DNA of 64,000 nucleotides. Origin: Microbacterium cremeum. GTDB lineage: Bacteria > Actinomycetota > Actinomycetes > Actinomycetales > Microbacteriaceae. Below, piece after piece: positions 10,742-18,002 of this stretch. The notes beneath the pieces are model-generated. The model was not told the DNA's origin. It did no database searches and saw nothing but the letters and a program-made list of their open reading frames with translations. The DNA is taken from positions 3,596,001-3,660,000 of the forward strand of contig NZ_CP063812.1 of assembly GCF_015277855.1 (NCBI RefSeq), given 5' to 3'. The position numbers and the translations under genes were made by a program. Position 1 is the first letter of the stretch. Each line of letters starts with the position of its first letter.

Positions 10742-11866
10742 TCAGTCTTCCTTCGTGCGGACGACGAGTCGATCGCCGTTCCATCGGAGCTCGGTGTCGA
10801 ACCCGGCCTCGCTCGTGATCCTCTGCAGGTACGCCGCGACCTCGCCGCCGCGTTCCGATCGGGCGACCGGGACGGGCCGGGCTTCGTCGTCGATCCAGCA
10901 GGGGATGAGGGATGCCTCGACCCGGCCGGCGTCGACGCTCAGCACGGCGATCGCGGTGTGGCGGCTCTCGGGGTGGAACGGGTACTCGGGCATCGCGGGG
11001 TCGGGCTCGAACCCGAAGACCCGGCGTCGCTCGCGCGCCCACGCGGTTCGCTCCGGCGCGTCGCCGGACGCGGCCGACAGCGCGCTCGTGATCGTCGCGA
11101 AGTTGCCGAGCCCGTGCAGGATCGGGCGGCCGCGGTACACCTCGACGCCCTTGAAGATGTGCGCGTGGTGGCCGATCACCGCCGTCGCCCCGGCATCGAC
11201 GGCCGCGTGGGCGATCTCCCGCTCGTACGCCGCGATGTCGACGGGCACGTGCACGAGCCCTTTGTGGAGGGCCACGATCACGGCATCGGCGCGGGCCGCG
11301 GCATCCGTCACCGCCGCCACGAACCGGCGCAGGCTCGAGGCCTCGGCGAACGCGTGGATTCGCGGCGGCCCGCCGGGGTTCGCCCCCCGCGGCTCGTAGT
11401 GGGTCACGACCTCGACGTACGCCGCACCGGGTTTGAGGGTCGTCGCCCAGCTCTCGCGAGGACCGACGCAGTTGACGCTCAGCACGGCGATGCGGGTGCC
11501 CGCGACCTCGACGATCTCCGGCTCGAACGCGTCGTCGATCGTCTCGCCGGTGCCGACGGTCCGCAGGCCCCGGTCGTGGCAGTGCCGCACCGTCTCGCGC
11601 ATGCCCTCGGCACCGAAGTCGTAGACATGGTTGCCGGCGAGGGTCAGGATGCCGAACCCGGCGTCGGCGAGCGCGTCGAGCGCCGACGGCGGGCCCGGCA
11701 CGGCCGGAACGTCGGTCGTCTGCACGACTCCGTCGTGCACATGCGGGATCTCCAGCTGCCCGATCACGAGGTCGGCGCCCCGCAGGGTGTCGGCCGCGGG
11801 AGCCAGCAGCGACCGCGCATCCTCGCGCTCGAGCACGAGGTCGCCGACGGCGTGGATCGTGATCAC
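10742..11866 (-). CDS. CapA-family metallophosphatase-like protein
   Basis: A 374-residue cytoplasmic member of the CapA/PgsA superfamily (calcineurin-like fold). It opens ITIHAVGDLVLE and carries GNH (TLAGNHVYDFG, about 75-85), the ALHKG segment and GHHAHIFKGVEVYRGRPILHGLGNF (about 218-242), all CapA signatures. Some relatives help make poly-gamma-glutamate, but this copy has no signal peptide or membrane anchor and no CapB/C neighbours. It starts with GTG, overlapping the ABC ATPase stop, and is followed after 1 bp by the CoA-transferase. It may hydrolyse a phosphate or peptide-like bond in the imported substrate; that is speculation. Confidence 0.8.
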   Translation of the reverse strand: MITIHAVGDLVLEREDARSLLAPAADTLRGADLVIGQLEIPHVHDGVVQTTDVPAVPGPPSALDALADAGFGILTLAGNHVYDFGAEGMRETVRHCHDRGLRTVGTGETIDDAFEPEIVEVAGTRIAVLSVNCVGPRESWATTLKPGAAYVEVVTHYEPRGANPGGPPRIHAFAEASSLRRFVAAVTDAAARADAVIVALHKGLVHVPVDIAAYEREIAHAAVDAGATAVIGHHAHIFKGVEVYRGRPILHGLGNFATITSALSAASGDAPERTAWARERRRVFGFEPDPAMPEYPFHPESRHTAIAVLSVDAGRVEASLIPCWIDDEARPVPVARSERGGEVAAYLQRITSEAGFDTELRWNGDRLVVRTKED

Positions 11867-12669
11867 GCGGCGTCACCGGCGACGCCCGCCGACGTCCGCG
11901 TGAGGAACGCGCGCAACCGCGTGGACTCGGGGCGGTCGAAGAACTGCGCGGACGGCCGGTCCTCGATGATCTGACCGTCGGCCATGAACACGCACCGGTC
12001 GGCGGCGTTGCGGGCGAACTCCAGCTCGTGGGTCACCACGATCATGGTCATGCCCGACTCGGCGAGGTCCTTCATCACCTGCAGCACCTCGTCGACGAGC
12101 TCGGGGTCGAGCGAGCTCGTCGGCTCGTCGAACAGGAGGATCCGCGGGTTCGTGGCCACCGCGCGGGCGATCGCGACGCGCTGCTGCTGACCGCCGGAGA
12201 GCTGGCGCGGGTGCGCCTGCGCCTTGTCGGCGAGGCCGACGCGGTCGAGCAGCTCGATCGCGCGGGCCCTCGCCTCGGCGGGCGGCACCCCGTGCACCTT
12301 GATCGGCGCCTCGGTGATGTTGCGCAGCACGGTCCAGTGCGGAAACAGGTTGAACTGCTGGAACACCATGCCCATGCGGCGCTGCTGGCGCTTCACGTCG
12401 GCGTCGGCGAGGGGACGGATGCCGTCACGATGGCGTTCGTAGCCGAGCAGTTCGCCGTCGAGGTACATCGCGCCGCCCTCGATCGTCTCGAGCTGGTCGA
12501 TGCAGCGCACGAGCGTGGACTTGCCCGAGCCCGAGGGGCCGAGCACCGCCACGACCTCCTGCGCGTGCACCTCGAAGTCGACTCCGTCCAGAGCGACGTT
12601 GTCGCCGTACGTCTTGCGCAGTCCGACGACCTGGAGCACGGGCGTCACCGACGCGTCTTCGCGGGTCAT
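11863..12669 (-). CDS. Polar amino-acid-type ABC transporter ATP-binding protein (GlnQ-like)
   Basis: A 268-residue ATPase with Walker A GPSGSGKST (about 41-49), Q-loop VFQQFNLFPHWTVLRN, signature LSGGQQQR (about 152-159), Walker B ILLFDEPTSSLD (about 171-182) and the switch histidine in VVTHE. The sequence follows the GlnQ/HisP group. The ATG overlaps the permease stop by 4 bp. It energises the permease and binding protein upstream and is translationally coupled to both neighbours. Confidence 0.93.
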   Translation of the reverse strand: MTREDASVTPVLQVVGLRKTYGDNVALDGVDFEVHAQEVVAVLGPSGSGKSTLVRCIDQLETIEGGAMYLDGELLGYERHRDGIRPLADADVKRQQRRMGMVFQQFNLFPHWTVLRNITEAPIKVHGVPPAEARARAIELLDRVGLADKAQAHPRQLSGGQQQRVAIARAVATNPRILLFDEPTSSLDPELVDEVLQVMKDLAESGMTMIVVTHELEFARNAADRCVFMADGQIIEDRPSAQFFDRPESTRLRAFLTRTSAGVAGDAA

Positions 12670-13589
12670 GCCGCCGCCTCCGTCCGCTCGACGACGCGCC
12701 GGGCGACCGCCGCGCGCGACATGCCCTTGCTGAAGTGCCGCTCGACCCGCCGCTGCACGAGCGTCAGGGCGGTGACGACCACCAGGTACCAGATCACCGC
12801 GACCAGGAGCATGGGCACCACCTCGTACGTGCGGTTGTAGATGACCTGCACCGAGTGCAGCAGGTCGCCCATCGCGATGACGCTCACGAGCGAGGTTCCC
12901 TTCATGAGAGCGATGACCTGCGACCCCGTCGGCGGGATGATGACGCGCATCGCCTGCGGCAGCACGACGCGGGTGAACGAGTGCCAGCGGCTGAAGCCCA
13001 TTGCGGCGGCCGCGTCGCGCTGGCCCGAGTCGACCGACAGGATGCCGGCGCGGATGATCTCGGCCATGTACGCCGCCTCGTGGAGCGACAGGCCGATGAT
13101 CGCCGCGGTGAGCGGGGTGATGAGGTCGTTCGTCGGCCAGCTGAACAGCTCGGGGCCGAACGGCACCCCCACCGCGAGACGCGGCAGCAGGTAGGCGAGG
13201 TTGTACCAGAAGATCAGCTGCACCAGCGGCGGGACGCCGCGGAAGACCCCGACGAACACGATGCACGCCCATCGCAGCGGCCGGAACTCGGTGAGCTGTC
13301 CGGCCGCGAGGGCCGTGCCCAGGAGCGACCCCAGCACCATGCCGACGATCGTGAGCATGATCGACATGCCGAGCCCGGTGAGCACGCTCGGGTTGAAAAG
13401 GTACTCGGCGACCACGGGCCAGTCGAATCGCTCGTTGGTGGCGAGGAAGACGACGATCTGCACCGTGACGACGACGAGCAGGATGCCGACCACCACCCGC
13501 CACGGGTGGATCCGGCGCCGGGCCAGAGCCGCGTCGATCGAGCGATCGGCCGACGGGTTGCGCACCGGCTGGGTCGTCAGGTCTGTCAT
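12666..13589 (-). CDS. Polar amino-acid-type ABC transporter permease
   Basis: A 307-residue inner-membrane permease of the HisM/GlnP family with about six membrane segments. The EAA loop is visible as QRDAAAAMGFSRWHSFTRVVLPQAMRVIIPP (about 195-225). The first 25 residues are cytoplasmic. The ATG at 13589 is used because the binding-protein stop lies 3 bp upstream; an in-frame GTG two codons earlier is possible. Only one permease gene is present, so it probably acts as a homodimer. Confidence 0.92.
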   Translation of the reverse strand: MTDLTTQPVRNPSADRSIDAALARRRIHPWRVVVGILLVVVTVQIVVFLATNERFDWPVVAEYLFNPSVLTGLGMSIMLTIVGMVLGSLLGTALAAGQLTEFRPLRWACIVFVGVFRGVPPLVQLIFWYNLAYLLPRLAVGVPFGPELFSWPTNDLITPLTAAIIGLSLHEAAYMAEIIRAGILSVDSGQRDAAAAMGFSRWHSFTRVVLPQAMRVIIPPTGSQVIALMKGTSLVSVIAMGDLLHSVQVIYNRTYEVVPMLLVAVIWYLVVVTALTLVQRRVERHFSKGMSRAAVARRVVERTEAAA

Positions 13590-13591
13590 CG

Positions 13592-14494
13592 TCACTCGCT
13601 GCTCATCGGGTTGAGCGTGGGCGTGTCGACGGCCGCGTCCTCGATGCCCCACTCGGTCATGATCCGGTCGTACTCGCCGTTGGCGAAGATCGCCTCGAAG
13701 GCGGCGAGCATCGGCACGGCGAGTCCGTTGCCCTTGGGCATGAACAGGGCCAGCTGGTCGACGCCGGCGCCCTGCTCGTCGGACTGGAGGAGGAACTCGT
13801 ACCGGCCGGGGTCGGACGCCTGCAGGTCGATCGCGGCGGACTGCGTCGTGCCGGCGTAGTCGGCGCGGTCGGAGTTGACTGCGAGGAAGGTGGCGTTGCT
13901 GTCCTCAAGGCCGATGAACTCTGCGGGATCGAGTCCCTCGGCGGCGCACCACTCGTTGTAGCGGGCGAGCTGGCTCTCGGTCACAGACCCGGTCACGCCG
14001 GCCACGCGCGCGCCGCACAGCGCCTCCGGGTCGCTGAGCTCGTCGGCTCGTTCGGCGAGGTAGACGTACGAGGTGCGCGTGGTCATCCACACCACCGCGT
14101 CGAAGTCCTCCTCCCGCTCGGGCGTGGTGCGGACCGGGCCGTTGAACGCGTCGAAGCGGCCCGACAGCATGCCGGTGAGCATGGCGTCCAGTCCCGACGC
14201 CGTGATGATCTCGAACGGCACGCCGAGCTGCTCCGACAGCGCTGCCTGCAGATCGGGGTCGATGCCGGTGATCTCGCCGCCCTCCTCGATCGTGCGGTAC
14301 GGCGGGTGGGTGTCGCCGGCGATCTTGATGACGCCGGCTTCCTTGATCGCGTCGGGCAGCTGGTCGTAGAGCGGGGCTTCACTCGCGGCATCCGTCTCGG
14401 CCGGCTCGGCCTGCGAGGCCGGCGACGAGCAGCCGGCGACGAGACCGAGGACCAGAAGCGGGGTGAGGGCGGCAAGGCCTTTGGAGGTGCGCAT
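13592..14494 (-). CDS. Amino-acid-type ABC transporter solute-binding lipoprotein
   Basis: A 300-residue SBP_bac_3-type binding protein with lipobox VAGC (Cys22). The mature domain shows IKEAGVIKIAGDTHPPYRTIEEGGEITGIDPDLQAALSEQLGV and LTGMLSGRFDAFNGPVRTTPERE, the usual ligand-pocket segments of polar amino acid binders, although the residues that usually clamp an alpha-amino/carboxyl group are changed (GPVRTTPERE instead of agmTiTpeR). First gene of the CoA-transferase/dehydratase-like cluster, so its ligand is probably the substrate of that pathway. Confidence 0.88.
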   Translation of the reverse strand: MRTSKGLAALTPLLVLGLVAGCSSPASQAEPAETDAASEAPLYDQLPDAIKEAGVIKIAGDTHPPYRTIEEGGEITGIDPDLQAALSEQLGVPFEIITASGLDAMLTGMLSGRFDAFNGPVRTTPEREEDFDAVVWMTTRTSYVYLAERADELSDPEALCGARVAGVTGSVTESQLARYNEWCAAEGLDPAEFIGLEDSNATFLAVNSDRADYAGTTQSAAIDLQASDPGRYEFLLQSDEQGAGVDQLALFMPKGNGLAVPMLAAFEAIFANGEYDRIMTEWGIEDAAVDTPTLNPMSSE

Positions 14495-14550
14495 GGGGAC
14501 TCCACATCGTTGTGCAGATCGGGCCGGTGTCAGTCGATCACCGCAAGAAC

Positions 14551-14582
14551 ATCATAAAAGTTGATGATTGAGAATTTCAACT
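14551..14582 (-). promoter_or_regulatory. Promoter and operator for the ABC/CoA-transferase/dehydratase-like cluster
   Basis: On the minus strand, TTGAAA (14575-14580) and TATGAT (14551-14556) are 18 bp apart. An inverted repeat AGTTGA (14559-14564) / TCAACT (14577-14582) overlaps the -35 box and spacer. The same core, ATCAACTA, recurs in front of the secreted hydrolases at 20090 and 39504. The rest of 14495-14761 holds no gene. Confidence 0.6.
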
Positions 14583-14761
14583 ATCAGTTTGTCATGGGTC
14601 GGCTGCAGTGCGGCGGACTCCCGCCCTGGTCGTGGTCGCCGACGTCGTCTCGGCTCCTCCACAGGTGCTGTCCGCGGAGGTGGCGGATAGGTTCTACACA
14701 GTCTGGTTTCGAACGCTGATCTGGGGGTTTGAATGTCGGAGGCCCCCGTCAGAATGGGTGT

Positions 14762-16192
14762 ATGACCGACCTCGCCGACGCTCTGAAAGAGCTCGGCGAT
14801 GCGCTCGCGAAAGTGGCGGCGGCGGCGGTCGCCGAAGGTGGCCTGCGGCTGACGGACGACGTCGACGTGATGGGCGCGCTGGCGTCGGCGGGCCGGATCC
14901 GGCGGACTGCGGAGGCGGTCATGGTCGAAGCGGTCGCGGTGATCGTCGACCGCGACGGCCGCACCGGGCATGCCGACCGCATCACGACGCGATACGGATG
15001 CCGCAACACCGGCGAGCTCGTGCAGCGGGCGACGCGGGTGTCAGGGCGGACGGCGTCCGAGATCCTCGCTGCGGTAGGCGCGGTGCAGCAGCCGGTCGCG
15101 CTGTCGACCGGTGAAGTGCTCCCCGCGCAGTACCCCGGGATGCGCGAGGCGCTCAGTGCCGGGGAAGTCGGGATCGACGGCGTGAGCGCCGTCGCCGGCG
15201 CGTTCCGCGGCTGCCAGGCCGGGCGGGCCGAGGTTCTCGCCGCCGACACCGAGCTGGCCGCTGCCGCGCGTGGCGAGGGGGCGGATGCCGCACCCCCGGC
15301 GTCGGCGGATGAGCTGCGCGCTCTCGCGCAGGTGTGGGCGGCGTACCTGGATCAGGACGGCGCCGAACCCGACGACACCAGGGCGCTCCGCCGGCGCGGT
15401 CTCACCATCGGGCGCCGCGGCGATGACGGCCTCGTCCCCCTGCGCGGTCGACTGCTGCCCGAGGTGGCGGCGCAGTTGCAGCTCGGCGTCGACAGCGTCC
15501 TCAATCCGCGCGTCGACGGGGCGCCGGCTCCGGGGCCCCGTTTCGTCGACGACGCGGAGCAAGACCAGGCCGAGCCGGTGGCAGGCGCCGCCGACCAGCG
15601 CAGCCACAGCCAGAAGCAGCACGACGCGTTGGCGGTGCTGCTCACCGCGGCCGCGGCATCCGGCCGGCTGCCGACGCTGGGTGGGGCCGCACCCACGCTC
15701 GTCGTGTCGGTGCGGGCAGAAGACCTCGCCTCCGACCGGGGTCGCGCCCACCTGCCCGGCGACGACCAGCCGATCCCGCTCGCGGCCGCCCGCCACACCG
15801 CCTGCACCGGCGCGGTGCAGCGCGTCGTCGTGGGCGAAGGCGGGCGGGTCGTGTCGATCACCACGCTGGACCGCATCTTCAACCACCACCAGCGCAAGGC
15901 GATCACCCTCAGAGACGGCGGATGCCTCATCCCCGGCTGCCAGGTGCCGCCCCAGTGGTGCGAAGTGCATCATGTGGAAGAGCATTCGCGCGGCGGCCGG
16001 ACCCACACCGACAACGGCGTGCTGCTGTGCTGGTTCCACCACCGCACCATCGACACCGGCGGGTGGCACATCCGCATGATCGACGGCATCCCCCACGTGC
16101 GAGGGCCGTACTGGTGGGACCACACCAGGCGATGGCGCCCCGCAACGAAGTCCCCCACCCGCCGGCGCGATCTCATCGCGATGCGGACGTGA
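14762..16192 (+). CDS. DUF222 and HNH endonuclease domain protein (13E12 repeat type)
   Basis: A 476-residue protein of a type abundant in actinobacteria. An alanine-rich DUF222 region (about 1-330) is followed by an HNH nuclease motif: DGGCLIPGCQVPPQWCEVHHVEEHSRGGRTHTDNGVLLCWFHH (about 383-425), with two CxxC-like pairs and the catalytic HH. Mid-protein acidic linker EQDQAEPVAGAADQRSHSQKQHDAL is typical. The ATG at 14762 is preferred over an upstream TTG since the DUF222 similarity begins there. The biological role of the family is unclear; it stands alone, divergent from the ABC cluster. Confidence 0.88.
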   Translation: MTDLADALKELGDALAKVAAAAVAEGGLRLTDDVDVMGALASAGRIRRTAEAVMVEAVAVIVDRDGRTGHADRITTRYGCRNTGELVQRATRVSGRTASEILAAVGAVQQPVALSTGEVLPAQYPGMREALSAGEVGIDGVSAVAGAFRGCQAGRAEVLAADTELAAAARGEGADAAPPASADELRALAQVWAAYLDQDGAEPDDTRALRRRGLTIGRRGDDGLVPLRGRLLPEVAAQLQLGVDSVLNPRVDGAPAPGPRFVDDAEQDQAEPVAGAADQRSHSQKQHDALAVLLTAAAASGRLPTLGGAAPTLVVSVRAEDLASDRGRAHLPGDDQPIPLAAARHTACTGAVQRVVVGEGGRVVSITTLDRIFNHHQRKAITLRDGGCLIPGCQVPPQWCEVHHVEEHSRGGRTHTDNGVLLCWFHHRTIDTGGWHIRMIDGIPHVRGPYWWDHTRRWRPATKSPTRRRDLIAMRT

Positions 16193-16226
16193 GCCAGCTG
16201 CCGATTCGGCCTACTACGGTGAGAGC

Positions 16227-16814
16227 ATGCGGTCTCGTGCAGCTCTCGCGGTCGGTGTGTTGATCGCCGCTTTCTCCCTGGCGGCCTGCGCCACGGCCGC
16301 AGGCGATGGCGAGGTCGCAGCACGCGACACGATGAGTGAGCCCACCGAGACGAGTGCGTCCGCCGAGTCTTCGGAGACGACGGATGCCGCCGCACGCGCG
16401 CAAGCCCAGGCGTGGCTCGACGCGGCCACCCTGCCGCCGGGCGCCATCCGCTCCGACGCGAGCGTCGGCAGCTTCAGCTCCTATACGGGATGGCCATGCG
16501 GCCCCGTCGAGGAGCTCGAAGCGTTCTGGACGATCCCGGGTGCGACAGTCAGCGGCACGGCCAATTGGCTGAGGGAGCATCCGACCGCGGACCTCATGAC
16601 CACGTCGGTGGCGCCCGTGCCCGACGATCCGGCGATCGACTCCGCGATCGTCGGCTACATCCCTGCGGCGGACTCTCAAGAAGGCATCGTCTACACGGTC
16701 GCGAAGACCCACGATGGCGTGGCGGTCAGGGCGGAGATCGCGGCTCAAACCGAATCCGCGGTCTGCCCGCCCCTGCCCGATGGTGGGATGTACGGAGCCC
16801 CGGGACAGGGCTGA
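16227..16814 (+). CDS. Hypothetical lipoprotein
   Basis: A 195-residue protein with a clear lipoprotein signal, SLAAC, Cys21. A Ser/Thr/Glu-rich linker (about 25-50) leads to a small domain with conserved-looking tryptophans and one disulfide-capable pair (PCGPVEELEAFW and SAVCPPLPDGG). No recognisable family. It is likely surface-attached. It lies 34 bp after the HNH gene and converges with a small membrane-protein gene. Confidence 0.7.
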   Translation: MRSRAALAVGVLIAAFSLAACATAAGDGEVAARDTMSEPTETSASAESSETTDAAARAQAQAWLDAATLPPGAIRSDASVGSFSSYTGWPCGPVEELEAFWTIPGATVSGTANWLREHPTADLMTTSVAPVPDDPAIDSAIVGYIPAADSQEGIVYTVAKTHDGVAVRAEIAAQTESAVCPPLPDGGMYGAPGQG

Positions 16815-16844
16815 CGCGCCGCGATCGACGTCACGGCGCTCGGC

Positions 16845-17114
16845 CTACCAGACGGTGCCGCCGCCGATCGAGATGCCGCCCCACGTGAGCAGGACGAAGA
16901 TCGCGGCGAACACGACAGGCGCGATGCCCTTGCCGCTGCGCGCGAGTCCCTTGAGAAGCGCGATCACGGTGAGGATCGCGGCGACGATGGAAAGCCCGCC
17001 GCCCAGGATCAGCCCGATGAACAGAGGGATGGGCATGAGCACGAGCCCGGCCAGGGCGAACCAGAAGGCGGCCCAGGCAGTCGGGTTGGATCGGCGTTCG
17101 ACAGAGGACGACAT
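16845..17114 (-). CDS. Small membrane protein (DUF4190-like)
   Basis: An 89-residue protein with two to three hydrophobic stretches (AAFWFALAGLVLMPIPLFIGLILGGGLSIVAAILTVIALL and GIAPVVFAAIFVLLTW) separated by a short basic turn, like the DUF4190 group of small actinobacterial membrane proteins. Start chosen at the ATG 17112-17114 because the hydrophobic core begins shortly after. Function unknown. Confidence 0.65.
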   Translation of the reverse strand: MSSSVERRSNPTAWAAFWFALAGLVLMPIPLFIGLILGGGLSIVAAILTVIALLKGLARSGKGIAPVVFAAIFVLLTWGGISIGGGTVW

Positions 17115-17229
17115 GCGTCCAGTATCCCGTGTCCGCGTGGGCAGCCCGTGCTCATCGACCATGAGCGCGGCGTCTCAACCAGTTCCTATCCAAGGGTGCG
17201 CTCCTCACAGCGACTTACACTTACGGATC

Positions 17230-17853
17230 ATGGCTCTCGCCACCATCCAGCAGCGCTACCTGTACCCCGATGGACGGCTTCAGGCAGCCATTCCCATGCA
17301 TGTCGTCAGCGACGAGTCCGACGTCGTGGTGGGCTGGACGAGTACGGGCACCGAGATCTCGTATTGGGCGACGCTGGACGGAGCGGACCCTCGGACAATC
17401 CCGCTCGACGCGAGGTTCACCCGAAAGCTGACCACTGCTCGGCGCACGTGGACCGGGGGCGGGACGCTCCGCGTCGTCCCGTTGCACGAGCGCTGGCAGG
17501 TTCTTCACTTCTGGAACACCGAGACCGACGACTTTCTCGGCTGGTACGTGAACCTGGAGTCCGAGAAGACTCGCCGCGCATGTTGCATTGATGCCGTCGA
17601 CTGGCACCTCGATCTACTGATCTCGCCGGAATTCGTCGTCACTTGGAAGGATGAGGACGAAGCCGCCGCCGCCGTCGGGACGCCGTACTTGCGTGCGGAG
17701 GACCTGCGTTCTGCGCGCGCCACTGGCGAGGCAATTGCTTCCGATCCGCGCGGACTGATCGCTCGAATCGGTGACTGGCGAGACTTCAAGCCCGCGCCGG
17801 AATGCGGCCCCCTTGCTTTCGTTGACTGCCGCAAGAACGAATCCCATTCGTAG
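17230..17853 (+). CDS. DUF402 domain protein
   Basis: A 207-residue soluble protein of the DUF402 (FomD/Ntdp-like) family. The core segment WQVLHFWNTETDDFLGWYVNLESEKTRRACCIDAVDWHLDLLISPEF (about 97-143) has the spaced W/Y-N-E and D-x-x-L-D-L acids that bind divalent metal in the family. Some members hydrolyse nucleoside di- and triphosphates. It is convergent with the secreted DUF6351 gene and has no obvious operon partner. It uses more A/T-rich codons than its neighbours, hinting at a different history. Confidence 0.75.
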   Translation: MALATIQQRYLYPDGRLQAAIPMHVVSDESDVVVGWTSTGTEISYWATLDGADPRTIPLDARFTRKLTTARRTWTGGGTLRVVPLHERWQVLHFWNTETDDFLGWYVNLESEKTRRACCIDAVDWHLDLLISPEFVVTWKDEDEAAAAVGTPYLRAEDLRSARATGEAIASDPRGLIARIGDWRDFKPAPECGPLAFVDCRKNESHS

Positions 17854-17946
17854 CCTTCGCCGACGTCGAGCTCTTGCGACACTTCGTCCGCCGGTGCGTG
17901 AAGACTCACTCCGCGTGTGATCGGGACCGGCTCCGACCCGCAGACG

Positions 17947-17985
17947 GGAGGGGCAGGTCCTCGCCGCGCGAGAACCTGCCCCTCC
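17947..17985. terminator. Bidirectional hairpin terminator
   Basis: A perfect 12-bp inverted repeat, GGAGGGGCAGGT (17947-17958) and ACCTGCCCCTCC (17974-17985), with a 15-nt loop sits between the convergent DUF402 and DUF6351 genes. Confidence 0.75.
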
Positions 17986-18002
17986 GGTGCGAGCTTCCCG
18001 GA

